A DNA stretch of 64,000 bases, from assembly GCA_020636835.1 (NCBI GenBank), contig JACJXC010000009.1, positions 1 to 64,000 on the forward strand. The letters run 5' to 3'. This DNA is from Bacteroidales bacterium (lineage in GTDB: Bacteria > Bacteroidota > Bacteroidia > Bacteroidales > Tenuifilaceae). The translations under genes were made by a program, and so were the position numbers. The first letter of the stretch is position 1. The number at the start of each line of letters is the position of its first letter. Shown here one piece after another: positions 35,545 through 46,600 of this stretch. The notes under the pieces were generated by a model, which was not told where the DNA came from, did no database searches, and saw only the letters and a list, made by a program, of their open reading frames with translations.

Positions 35545-35632
35545 CGGAGAGAATGGGATTCGAACCCATGAGGCCCTTTTGGAGCCTACACACTTTCCAG
35601 GCGTGCGCCTTCGACCACTCGGCCATCTCTCC
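35545..35632 (-). tRNA. tRNA-Ser (anticodon GGA)
   Basis: 88-nt cloverleaf on the minus strand: acceptor GGAGAGA pairs with TCTCTCC, discriminator G, D-loop GGCCGAGTGGTCGAAGGC, anticodon loop CTGGAAA, long variable arm typical of class II tRNA, and T-loop GGTTCGAATCC. GGA reads UCC and UCU. CCA is not encoded. Confidence 0.95.
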
Positions 35633-35702
35633 AAATACAAAATGTTAATGAACGCTAAATTCGTGGCGCAAATTACAAAAAAATAATTGAAAAAAACAAT
35701 GC

Positions 35703-36743
35703 CTAATGTAAGGTTATTTCTCCGCTTATCGATTTAGTAAGCTCGCAGGCTAAATTATCGCCCCTTAAACCTTTCCCCATGAGAAACATCAGCTTAGCTA
35801 CTGCTGCTTCGAATGTTATATCGAAACCACTCACCACGCCTATGTTTTTAAGCACAAGTCCATTCTCGTATTTATCCATATCAACACTGCCAGCCTTGCA
35901 CTGGGTAACATTCAACATTACGATACCATTGCGGGTAGCCTGCCCCACCAGTTCTAAAAACCAGGGTTGGCTTAACGAGTTCCCAGATCCATAGGTTTCC
36001 AAAACAACAGCCTGTAAACCCTTGGTGTTAATGATCGACCGAACCAACTCGGGCTGGATTCCTGGGAAAAGTTTTATCACACCAATATTTGGGTTCAACT
36101 CAGTATGCACTCTTAACTCCTGGCTATCGGTGGCGTAATGGATAAAAGGGAAGTTATACTTTATTGTTATGCCAGCCTCGGCAAGGTATGGATAATTATC
36201 GGAGCGGAAAGCATTAAAGTGCTCGGCGTTATGCTTGGTGGTCCGGTTGCCCCGGTAAAGCCGATTCTCGAAAAAAATAGTAACTTCAGGAACCATGGGC
36301 TGCCCATTTTTTTGCGCAGCGGCAATTTCGACCGCACTGATCAGGTTCTCCTTGCCATCGGTTCGGAGCATCCCAATTGGCAACTGCGACCCAGTTAACA
36401 CCACAGGCTTTCCGAGCCCCTCGAGCATAAAGCTGAGAGCCGATGCGGTAAACGACATGGTATCGGTTCCGTGCAGCACAACAAAGCCATCGTACCTGTC
36501 GTAGTTCTCGCCAATTAGCAACGCCAGTTTAGACCAAAAGTCGGGGGTGATATCCGATGAGTCGATGGGCGGCTCAAAGGAAATTGTATGCAAGTTAAAC
36601 CCAAACTTACTCAACTCGGGAACCTCATCCTCAATTTGCTGAAAATTGAAGGGGGACAGCGCACCGGTTTGGGGATTCTGTTTCATCCCAATAGTTCCAC
36701 CTGTATAGATTATAAGTACTGATGTATTTATTTTGTCCATCAT
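35703..36743 (-). CDS. ansA: Type I L-asparaginase
   Basis: A 346-residue cytoplasmic amidohydrolase converting asparagine to aspartate and ammonia. Catalytic residues sit in IYTGGTIGM (T14 region) and LHGTDTMSFTASAL near 91-104; GSQLPIGMLRTDGKENL is the conserved middle. No signal peptide, so type I. The start codon overlaps the stop of the TatD gene by 4 bp (ATGA), so they are translationally coupled. Confidence 0.92.
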   Translation of the reverse strand: MMDKINTSVLIIYTGGTIGMKQNPQTGALSPFNFQQIEDEVPELSKFGFNLHTISFEPPIDSSDITPDFWSKLALLIGENYDRYDGFVVLHGTDTMSFTASALSFMLEGLGKPVVLTGSQLPIGMLRTDGKENLISAVEIAAAQKNGQPMVPEVTIFFENRLYRGNRTTKHNAEHFNAFRSDNYPYLAEAGITIKYNFPFIHYATDSQELRVHTELNPNIGVIKLFPGIQPELVRSIINTKGLQAVVLETYGSGNSLSQPWFLELVGQATRNGIVMLNVTQCKAGSVDMDKYENGLVLKNIGVVSGFDITFEAAVAKLMFLMGKGLRGDNLACELTKSISGEITLH

Positions 36744-37516
36744 TGAATTGGCAATTTGAAAAGACTCTGTGTATTTTGAAAAGTTTGCCTGGCTACATCC
36801 TGAACAGAAATTCCGAGAATATCTGCAATTTTTAATGCTATATAAATAAGGTTGTAGCTCTCGTTCCGTTTACCCCTAACGGGCACTGGCGATAGATATG
36901 GTAAATCAGTTTCGAGCAGGATGTCCGCAATATCAACATGGGGCAAAACGGAATCGAGCCCGCCATTCTTATAGGTAACCACTCCACCAATTCCCACCTT
37001 AAAACTTTTATACTCCCTGATGTGGCTGTAATGCTCAATGGATCCTGAGAAACAATGGAACACCCCACTAAGACTGGAGTCGATTTCCTTATCGAGTATC
37101 TCAAAAATAGCCTCAATGGAATTGCGGGAATGGATTACAAGGGGAATCTGATACTGCTTCGCCAGCCTAACCTGGTGGGCAAATGCCTCCTTTTGCTCCT
37201 CAATAAAGGTTTTATCCCAGTATAAATCGATCCCAACCTCTCCTACTCCATAGAATTTGCGGCTACGCAACTGATCCTCCACATGCAACAGCTCCCGCTC
37301 AAAATCGCTCGTTACCGATGTGGGATGCACTCCCATTAACGGGTAACAATGCGGATATACTAACGAGGTATCTAAAAGTCGCGAAGTGGTGGTAGAGTCA
37401 ACATTGGGTAGAATATGGTACTTAACCCCTGCTTCGCTGGCCCGCGCAAGAACCTCACCCCGGTCGGAGTCGAACTCTTCGGAGTAGATGTGCGAGTGTG
37501 AATCGATTAGTACCAT
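36740..37516 (-). CDS. TatD-family metal-dependent hydrolase
   Basis: A 258-residue TIM-barrel hydrolase: metal ligands in LIDSHSHIYS (H7, H9), GEVGIDLYWD near 97, HSRN near 131, VFHCFSGS near 155 and LLETDLPYLSP near 205. TatD family proteins are 3'-5' DNA exonucleases and/or D-aminoacyl-tRNA-related hydrolases. It is the first gene of a two-gene unit with the asparaginase; the pairing is a known Bacteroidota arrangement but its meaning is not clear. Confidence 0.92.
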   Translation of the reverse strand: MVLIDSHSHIYSEEFDSDRGEVLARASEAGVKYHILPNVDSTTTSRLLDTSLVYPHCYPLMGVHPTSVTSDFERELLHVEDQLRSRKFYGVGEVGIDLYWDKTFIEEQKEAFAHQVRLAKQYQIPLVIHSRNSIEAIFEILDKEIDSSLSGVFHCFSGSIEHYSHIREYKSFKVGIGGVVTYKNGGLDSVLPHVDIADILLETDLPYLSPVPVRGKRNESYNLIYIALKIADILGISVQDVARQTFQNTQSLFKLPIQ

Positions 37517-37573
37517 TGTGCAACACTGATTATTGAGCGCAAAACTAAAGAAAAACCTTGGAACTAAAATGTA

Positions 37574-38836
37574 TTATTTTGCCGACATCGCACTACCCAT
37601 CTGAACATTGGTAGAGTCGAGTTTAACCCGAAGGCTATCCATAAAAGCGGCGTAACGGGGCATATTCTCAGGCTTAACGGGCTCAACTGGCGGCGATTTT
37701 ACTTTAAGCGGATCAACTGGTTTGCCATTCATCCAGAAACGCATATCCAAATGAGGGCCAGTGGCATAACCCGTGCTACCCACGTAACCAATAATATCGC
37801 CCTGCTTAACGCGCATACCCTGTTGAATACCCTTCCCAAACCTCGAAAAATGGTTGTACCCCGAAGTGTACACGCTATTATGTCGGATTTTAACATAGTT
37901 CCCCGCCGCATGATTGTAGCCCTTGGCAACAACCACACCATCACCAATTGCAACCACAGGGGTTCCTGCGGGGGCGGCATAATCGACCCCTGTATGCGGA
38001 CGGTAAATTTTAAGAACTGGGTGCAACCGACTCCCAGAATACCTGCTCGATATGCGCGAAAAGCGTAGCGGAGCCTTCAGAAACGACTTACGGAGGGAGT
38101 TCCCCTTCTCGTCCCAGTAACTCGATGTTGAATCCTGCTCGAACCGAAACGCATAATTCTTCTCCCCGCGATGTTCAAACCAAGCGGCATGAATGGTTCC
38201 AATACCAATTGAAGTGCTATCGATAAACAGTTCGTCGTACAATACCCTAAACCTATCGCCATTCTGAAGACCGAAAAAATCGACTGTCCAGGCGAATACA
38301 TCCGACAAATCGAGCGCAAGCAAGGGGTTGATCCCCGCAACCTTCATGGATTCCCACAACGATGAATTGATATGAGCCTCGTTGATTCGCTGAACAACAC
38401 GCACCTCCTTCTGAAAAGGCGATATCTGCAACGAATCCCTGAAATCGAACACATAAAAATCGATTGCCGTATGACCGTAAACCAGGTATGCCACCGAAGG
38501 AATCGAATCCTTTGTGTAAAACACTTTATACCGATTACCGGACTTAACCCTCCGGGCATCGAACACATCGGCATCTACCAGCGCCAACTTATTAATAATA
38601 CCAACATTTATATTCAAACTCTCCAGCAAGTTACCCATAGTTTGACCTCGGCGCACCTGCCCCTCAAACACATTGAACGAGTCCACGGGAATTCCGTACT
38701 CCATGAATGGTGCGGGCACCTCAATTTGAGGCAGATTCTTTTTAGAGGTAGACACCCCGCTTATCCCTGTGAATAGGTCGACCGCAACAACCGACAACAA
38801 AACAATGGCTAAAACCAGCAGTATTTTCCGAAACAT
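37574..38836 (-). CDS. M23-family peptidoglycan metallopeptidase
   Basis: A 420-residue envelope protein: N-terminal transmembrane anchor (about 5-25), then a long periplasmic region with a LysM/OapA-like segment (RRGQTMGNLLESLNIN), and a LytM domain from about 275. Zinc ligands in HTGVDYAAPAG are typical, but the usual HLHFE motif reads GPHLDMRFW, so Asp stands in place of one His. The same HLD form recurs in my memory of Bacteroidota M23 proteins. It probably trims or regulates peptidoglycan cross-links. Monocistronic. Confidence 0.9.
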   Translation of the reverse strand: MFRKILLVLAIVLLSVVAVDLFTGISGVSTSKKNLPQIEVPAPFMEYGIPVDSFNVFEGQVRRGQTMGNLLESLNINVGIINKLALVDADVFDARRVKSGNRYKVFYTKDSIPSVAYLVYGHTAIDFYVFDFRDSLQISPFQKEVRVVQRINEAHINSSLWESMKVAGINPLLALDLSDVFAWTVDFFGLQNGDRFRVLYDELFIDSTSIGIGTIHAAWFEHRGEKNYAFRFEQDSTSSYWDEKGNSLRKSFLKAPLRFSRISSRYSGSRLHPVLKIYRPHTGVDYAAPAGTPVVAIGDGVVVAKGYNHAAGNYVKIRHNSVYTSGYNHFSRFGKGIQQGMRVKQGDIIGYVGSTGYATGPHLDMRFWMNGKPVDPLKVKSPPVEPVKPENMPRYAAFMDSLRVKLDSTNVQMGSAMSAK

Positions 38837-39011
38837 GAATTCATTCTTTAAAGATAAACACTAAAATTTGCCCAAAACTAACAAAAAGATGCCATAGCAC
38901 TACACCCAATGGAAAATAAAATTAAGCGCATTATAAGCGCGAGCATAAATAAACAAATGGAGGAAAACGAGTATAAGTTGCAAAATGAATGGCATTTATT
39001 TTCTTTTTAGG

Positions 39012-39019
39012 TAGTTTTG
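39012..39019 (+). promoter_or_regulatory. Bacteroidota-type -7 element for thiL
   Basis: TAGTTTTG matches TAnnTTTG, 13 bp before the thiL ATG. No TPP riboswitch is seen upstream. Confidence 0.45.
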
Positions 39020-39032
39020 CAAAAAAATAATC

Positions 39033-40076
39033 ATGGACGAAAAGAAGATAAGGACCGAGGTTGGCGAGCTCGGCGAATTTAAACTGATAGATAGGCTAAC
39101 CAAGCCTTTCGAAACCAAAAACCCAACAACAACAGTTGGAATAGGCGACGATTGCGCTGTAATAACCCCCAATGGCGATAAAATGGTTGTAACAACCGAC
39201 CTATTGCTAGAGGGGATTCATTTCGATTTAACCTACTTTCCACTGAAACATCTGGGCTATAAAGCCGTTGTGGTTAACCTCAGCGACGTATATGCAATGA
39301 ATGCGATCCCATCGCAAATAACGGTTTCCATTGGGATATCGAAACGGTTCGGAGTTGAAGATTTGGAGGAGCTCTACGCCGGTATAAAGTTAGCCTGCGA
39401 TAGGTACGAGGTTGATTTAATTGGCGGCGACACCTCATCGTCGTACACCGGCCTCACAATAAGCATTACAGCCATTGGGCATGCCGATGCCAAAGATATT
39501 GTGTACCGCAACGGAGCCCAAATCAACGACTTGATCTGCGTTTCAGGAAATCTTGGGGCTGCCTACATGGGTCTACAACTGCTTGAACGGGAGAAACGAG
39601 TGTTTGTGAGCAACAGCAACACAGCACCACAGCTCAAGGGTTACGACTATATCCTGGAGCGAATCCTAAAACCCGAGGCCGGCAGAAAAACCATCAACGC
39701 GTTGCGCGAAAAGGGAATAACCCCCACCGCGATGATTGATATTTCCGATGGATTGTCGTCGGAGTTACTGCATATCTGCAAGAACTCGAACAAGGGCTGC
39801 CGGGTTTACCTCGAAAGAATACCGATTGACGAACAAACCGTACAAATGGCCAACGAGTTTGGGATTGAACCAAGCATTGCCGCGCTTAACGGCGGCGAGG
39901 ATTACGAACTGCTATTCACCGTTCCCATTACCGATGCCGACAAAATTAAAACGGTAGAAGGGATCTCCATAATTGGGCATATCACCGATGCGGCAAAGGG
40001 TGCGTTTCTGGTAACGCCATCGGAAGATGAGGTAATGCTTACAGCGCAGGGCTGGAATGCATTTACTAAAGAGTAA
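39033..40076 (+). CDS. thiL: Thiamine-monophosphate kinase
   Basis: A 347-residue AIRS/PurM-fold kinase that makes thiamine diphosphate from thiamine monophosphate. Mg-ATP motifs are VGIGDDCAVI (residues 36-45), VVTTDLLLEGIHF, GYKAVVVNLSDVYAMNA and LIGGDTSSS; the C-terminal part has AMIDISDGLSSEL and NGGEDYELLFTV. It is isolated from other thiamine genes here. Confidence 0.95.
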   Translation: MDEKKIRTEVGELGEFKLIDRLTKPFETKNPTTTVGIGDDCAVITPNGDKMVVTTDLLLEGIHFDLTYFPLKHLGYKAVVVNLSDVYAMNAIPSQITVSIGISKRFGVEDLEELYAGIKLACDRYEVDLIGGDTSSSYTGLTISITAIGHADAKDIVYRNGAQINDLICVSGNLGAAYMGLQLLEREKRVFVSNSNTAPQLKGYDYILERILKPEAGRKTINALREKGITPTAMIDISDGLSSELLHICKNSNKGCRVYLERIPIDEQTVQMANEFGIEPSIAALNGGEDYELLFTVPITDADKIKTVEGISIIGHITDAAKGAFLVTPSEDEVMLTAQGWNAFTKE

Positions 40077-40080
40077 GAAA

Positions 40081-40112
40081 AAAAGAAACCCGCCGAGGCG
40101 GGTTTTTCTTTA
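40081..40112. terminator. Bidirectional terminator between thiL and gcvH
   Basis: Stem CCCGCC / GGCGGG with A/T tracts on both sides, between convergent genes. Confidence 0.9.
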
Positions 40113-40490
40113 TTCGTTGATAGTTGCTTTGTACTGATCAGCCGAGAGAAGTTCGTTTAGCTCAGCGGCATTGGCAATTTTAATTTTGATCATCCAGCCA
40201 TCGCCGTAAGGATCCTTGTTAACCACATCGGGTTGCTCAGCAATTTTAGGGTTAACCTCAAGAACCTCGCCGCCAACAGGCATAAACATATCCGATACAG
40301 TTTTTACAGCCTCAATGGTACCAAAAACTTCCTCTTTGGCAAGGGTTTCACCAACGGTTTCAATCTCAACAAAAACAACATCGCCAAGTTGCGATTGGGC
40401 AAAATCGGTAACCCCAACAATTGCGGTATCGCCTTCTACCTTAATCCACTCGTGATCCTTGGTGTACTTCAGATTTGATGGAACGTTCAT
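40110..40490 (-). CDS. gcvH: Glycine cleavage system H protein
   Basis: A 126-residue lipoyl carrier. DHEWIKVEGDTAIVGVTDFAQSQLGDVVFVEI is diagnostic, and K63 in GTIEAVKTVSDMFMP is the lipoylated lysine. It shuttles the aminomethyl group between the P and T proteins. The other glycine cleavage genes are not in the window, and it appears to be a single-gene unit. Confidence 0.97.
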   Translation of the reverse strand: MNVPSNLKYTKDHEWIKVEGDTAIVGVTDFAQSQLGDVVFVEIETVGETLAKEEVFGTIEAVKTVSDMFMPVGGEVLEVNPKIAEQPDVVNKDPYGDGWMIKIKIANAAELNELLSADQYKATINE

Positions 40491-40619
40491 AGTTATAATC
40501 TTTTATCAGTTAATATTTTAGTTTGGTATTGATTTCTCAAAAGTAGTCATTTTTGGAATTGGAATCATCACCTTACTGCTATTTTTATGCCTGCGCGATG
40601 TGTTATTTAGCAACAATTA

Positions 40620-43600
40620 TTACTTAACCATCTCGAAACGAACACTAAAGCCAAAGCTGGAATTGGTGGTTCGGTAGGTTGTAGACACCTTGGGAGCATT
40701 CACCACCCTATCGAAGTAAAAGCGTAGGGTAACCTGATCGCTAATTCGATAATCGGCAGAGGCTTTGATGGTGCTAATCAACTGACCCGATGTGGTTTCG
40801 TTGGAATCGTCCACAATTTGACGCAGCACTGTGGTATTATCGCGCAACGAGAAATCGAGCGTAACCTTCAAATCGCTCTTCAACGCCTTTTTATCGCCAG
40901 ATTCGGATTCAAATATCAACGGAAGATTTTCGAACCGGTATCCCGCCCCAACAATATACTCGTTCCCAAATATCTCGGTTAGCTGTGTACTGGAAAAACT
41001 CATGGCCAACGATCGCGAAGTTTTAACCTCGAGCCGAGATGTTAGACCGCTCTGCCAGCCAACATCAACCCCAATAAGCGGAGAGAATTGCTCGTTAATT
41101 GACACGTTGGTGATTTCGCGCATGGGGTAGAAATCGCCGGTTAGGTTGCGTGCGTAACTAAACCCATCGTTCTCCTCCTCGTAACTTAAGTTAGTGGAAT
41201 AAGATCCGATAGTGTATAGCGAACGGTACCCATGCGTAAGGGTAAACGTTTTAAAGTAATTCTTGAATGGCTTAAGCTTGGCCAACCCATCGTAGGTGAG
41301 TTGCCAGTTGGGCATTGGAATAGCGGGGAAATCGCTAAGCGTAACACTCGATGCCGACCGATTGGTGTAGGCAGCCAGGAACGATGCGCGCAAAACATCC
41401 TGCGATAAAGGCCCATAACCAACCGGATAGCTGGTAGCCGGATCGATTTCGCCCGGGGTATAACCATGAGCACCGCTAGCCACCCTACTATTGCTTAGCC
41501 TTTTGGCAATAATAATCCGATTATTCTTCATTTGCTGAAAAGCCTCGGATCGTTCGGCCCTATTCTTACCCTCGAATGCAGTTCCCAACGAAATAACGCT
41601 TATGCTAAAATTACCATTGGTAATTGGGCTAAATATGGTATACGCCCCAGTAACATCGGAACGGAAAGTTTCGGTTCTATTGCGGGCAAACATTCGGTTG
41701 GCAATAATATCAATTTTAAACCCGGGTACAGGTTCAATGGTACTACGGAAACTTAAATTCTCGGTATGCGAGAAAACAGCAGGGGTATTAAAACTGGTAT
41801 CGCGGGTAAGCCATCCGTTCTGCGCAGCCTTCCACGCAAAATCGGGATCTTGCATACCAAAAACGAAATCCCACCCAGGGGTGGTAAAGCCATTATAGCT
41901 ATCGATTCCAAGGAATCGCGATCCCGGCTTGAATCCTGGGAGCAATGTTCCATTGGTTTCGGAATACGAAATCGAAAAAGTTTTTACGCTCATCAGCAAC
42001 CGGACAGATCCCTCGGCCACGTATTGTAGCAGGGTCATCTTTTCGGGCACCTTGCCCTCAACAAGTACGCGGCATCCTTTTTGAGCCTGATCGGACTTTA
42101 TGGTGATACGCTGATCGGTTTTAATATCCACAGTTACCTTAATCTGCTTTCCCTGTTCGTCGTACACTTTAACGGTAACCTTATCGGACTTCAATTTGTG
42201 GGTAATCGACTTGGCCACATTCGCCCGCAGGTTAACCCCTTCCTGTTCATACTTAACCGTTCGGGTTTTGGGAGCCGCACCTCGCGCCCGCTGGTCAAAC
42301 TTCTGGTTTATGCGTTTCAGGAATCCCGATTTATTGAATAGGTTGGTCAGGTTCAACTGCCCATTGAGCTGAATTGCATTGGTATTCTGAATTTTATTAC
42401 CCGGATCGAAGGCCGATGTATCGTTCAGAACCGATCCAGCCTCCCAGCGGTAGGTTCCGGAATACCGAGCCGTGGTGGAAGTCCAATCGAGGAACGGGAT
42501 TTTATTCAAAGGAAGCGAGTAGGTTAAATTGAACTGATGGTTATATAGCGTATTGCGCCCCAGGTTAAGGAAGTTTCGCCAAACGGAATCGCGCCAATGC
42601 TGATAGTTCTCAGGATCGCGCCGCCTATCTACCATCCCCTCGGGTTCATCAATGCGGGCAGAATTGCTGGCAACAAAATCAAACTTCATGGCCTGCGTAA
42701 CATCCCAATTCATGGTAAAATTGCGATTCCACTGAAAATCCTTAGAGTACGTCGGGTTAAGTATTTCGTCGGGGTTTTTAATATTCCGGGTCTGCTGCTC
42801 AAAGTAGTTTCGATCCACATCGGTACGGAACGAGATTTGGGACGGGAATAGCGAGAAATTAAAATCCTTAATAATTCGAAGGTACTTGGAGTTCATCCAG
42901 CTCACCTTCTTAAATGGTGTGATGTACTTGGTTTGCCGATTATAATTATAGGTAATTGCACCCCGAACGGCTCGCTGAATCTTATGATCGGTATTGATAT
43001 CGCGCGAATACAGTTCGCTGTACGAGTAACTCAGGGCGAAGTTAGAGATATCCCAGAAATGGGGCTTACTACTCTGCTTGTCGATTTTAACATTGGTGAA
43101 ATTGATGCTGCGCCTCCGCGAGTAATCCTGCACAAGGTTCTTCAGCGAATCACGCTCCGAAGAGGTCATATCCTTGAGCGACTCGGTCATCAATACATCG
43201 GGATCGAGCGGGTTATACTGAGGATTCGAAACGGACTCGCTATACCCGGCGTACATGGGTATTTTAACATTCGATTTTTCGGGGAAAAATTTACCCAGCT
43301 CCATCGATGTGTTCGCATCGTACTCGTAGTGGTTCTCCATACTCCGCTCGTTCACCTTTTTCTCTATGGATCCAAAACCGGGGGTGTACATACTTCCGGC
43401 CAGGGTAACCGTTCCCAAGTCGGCCATTTTTGCCGACACACGCGCATTGGCCGCGTACCCACCCTGATCGTTGAAGTTCGACAACCGAAACTCGTTGAAC
43501 CATGCAATCACCGATTTGGTTAACCCGTCGTCATCGGAATCATCGGACTTTCCGGGATTTCGCACCCCAATCATAATAACCTTAACGTTGCTTAAATTGG

Positions 43601-46600
43601 GGTTACCGGTTACTTTCAGGGTATTGGCTCCGTTCATCACCTTGTAAACCGTGTTGAAGGTGATTCTGGAACCCGATTTTTTCATTTCGCGGTTACGCTC
43701 CAACTTCACATCAACCAAATCGTCGAGGTTTATATTGAAAAGGTTCTCGCGGGGCCAAACAATTTCGCGGTCAGCCTCCCTGCTATTATTGTAATTGGAT
43801 CGGTGAGGGGTTAATTTAAGCGGCACCTCGTATTCGTAATAGTTATTGGTATAGTCGGTACCCAAACGGATGAATGCGGTAATCTCGTTGTCGTCGAGAT
43901 CGTAGCCCTCAATCATCTCGGCATGCACATCCATTTTAAGGTTACGGTACTGCCTGATATCTACATTTACATTCTTAAACGCAGCACGGGCGTCGCCATC
44001 GGCAAGCCCCTCCACCTTAAACTCCATGGCCTGCTCGTTGAGCTCGGTAATCTGTGTTTGGCTCGGATCTACCACACGGGTTACTCCGGGAGGCAAGATA
44101 TAATTCACGGGGGTACGCTTGCTATTCTCCTCAATATTCACCGTTGAGATGGATAGCGAAGCATTGGAAAGATCGGAGGTAGGCATACCCTCCTGCCCCT
44201 CAATTAGCTCGTAGTTATACTTACGCCACTCGCCCCTCACCAGTTCGAGAGTGGCAAAGCGAAGAATCAAAGTATCGCTAAACCCACGGAGTAGCATACG
44301 CATAAAACGGATAGACTTGAAATCGTCGATGGAGCCAACCACCTTTTCGTACTCCGAAACGGGGACTTTAAACTGATACCATTTAACGGGAACATTGGCC
44401 ACCTTATCCTTCTCCCCGGTAATTACATCGGTAATGTAGTTAGTTCCCACCACCATATCCTCGGGGCGCAACGATATTCGGTACTGGTAGTATGCCTCGT
44501 TCTCGTTCATGGTGATATCGGCTCCCAGTTCCTCCACATCGGGGGTTGAGTAGCTTTGGCTCGACGAGGTGGACGTGGCCACAGGCGAGTTGCCCTCGGT
44601 GTTATTAAAGTACTTGTACCTATCGAGGATGCTCGCCTTAAGCTGATCGTACTCATTATTAAGATAGTACTTAAAGTCGTCGGCCGAGGGGTCGTTCTCC
44701 ACTGCGCTGATAAACTCATCGCTGGTAACGCGTCCGCGTATTTGGCTCACATAATCCTGAAAAAACGAGTACTCATCGGGCACGCCGTCGCCATCCAAAT
44801 CCACACCGGAAAGACCATCGTAACCAATATCCTGATATTTACGTTTGCCCTCGTCGTTATCGAAACCAATGGGAAGATACTGGCCAGTGGGTACACGCCC
44901 CCAAACCGTGGAGTCAGTTTTTTCCATAGCAGCAGTGGTTGGCAACCCGTTCTCGAACGATTTCCGACCATCCTTCAACACATCTTCAGAAATATTACCC
45001 AGGTTGATGTAAAAATCGCCCCCCTCAGCATCGGGATTGTACACAAATGGATCCATCAACCAAAACTCAACATACTCTACGTTAGACGTTTCAAAATCGG
45101 TTGTGCTAAGGCTTCTGGTAATACCAGCCCATCTGTTTTGAGGATTCTGAAGCTTTCCATCAACCTCAATGTTCTGAAAGTCGTAGTTGTAAGGGCCGCG
45201 CTCGTTGGGATAGAATGCCATATTTAAAACCGAGATATTGGTGGGTTGCCCCTGCACGGTACTCTTATTGGGGAAAATCTCCTTCTCGTAAATCTCGCGC
45301 ACCCAGTGGCTACCCTGATACTTATCGTTGCTCCGCATATAACCCGGAGTTGACGAGGTGTTGCGTAGGAATAGCGGGTCGATATAGTACCAAGCCAAGC
45401 GGGCACGATTATACCCGTACCGCAAATCGTTATTCAACGAAGCCTCCGGGAATAACGCAACCTGACCCTGAGGGGTACTCGAGAGCTTCCAATCTACCCA
45501 CGAGTGAATGTCGATAGAGGTGCTGCTACCCTCAAAATCATCGAGGTAAACACGCCCTCCGGTTGCCTTGGCGCTGCCCGGAATAAAGTGAGCAAACTCG
45601 GCATCGAAGGTCAGCGTGGAGCGCTCCTTTGTTTCGATAAAAGGGAGCCAATCCACCACTTTGGTGAGGAACTTGGACTCGGTTTGGAACGATGTGTTTA
45701 ACCCCCAAATGGTGTTTGATATGGCCTCGTTACCAAAACTAACCTTCTGGGTTAGCGGACGCTCTGTAAGGTTCATAATGGTTGCGCCCACATTAAAATT
45801 ATCGGAAAACTGGTAGTTAAAGTGCGACCCCACCAGCGTTTTGGTTTGCAGATTGTAAAGGGCATTGCTCTCCACCGAAACAGTAATTGTTGTACCCGAC
45901 TCGAGCAGGCCCTGGTCAATAATACGAACCGTTCCCAGATTATAATCCACAATGAACTGAACATCCTCAACCAGTTGAGCTCCTCCGGCAGTAACCACCA
46001 CCGATCCCTTGGGAATATTCATGGCGTTCAGGTAAATCTCCGATCCCCCAGTTGATTGGTACGATCCGCGCATGATAAACTTATTCTTATCGGCAACCTG
46101 CCGAGCCTTAGTAAGTGTGGAATCGTAGAGCTCCTCGTAAACATACCGATTGGCAATAGAGGAATTGTTGATTCGTGCTCGCAAATCGCGTCCAAAGGGC
46201 TCCAACACAGGGAAAATGATTTTTCCGCTTGCCGCATTAATAGTTATACCATCGGTAAAGTCGAATACCCCATCGGGCGAAGCATCGCCCTGCGAGTTCA
46301 CATTATCAAGATTTAGAACCTGAATTAAGGGCCGATTGGCAATAGCACCCTCGGCAATATAGTTAAGCGGCGTACCCGTTTCGTCGTTTTGGTAAAGAAT
46401 GTTCATGATGAAGTTGTCCTTACTAACCTGGTAGGCGTTCATGGTGTAAATATTCTTCATCATTAAATCCCATGTATAAATGGATGGCGACAGGTTTGTA
46501 CCCTTTAGGAGCTTAAGGATAAGGGTTTGAGGAGCCGAGACCCCATCGGTAGAGAACTCCCCAACCTTATAGGTTTGCCCATCGAGGGTGTATTCGAATG

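Noticed and set aside
39000..39033. TPP riboswitch upstream of thiL
   Set aside because: The space to the previous gene is short and no thi-box pattern is visible.
42933..43523. Long plus-strand ORFs inside sprA
   Set aside because: They are antisense shadows of a well-conserved coding frame and lack start signals and promoters.
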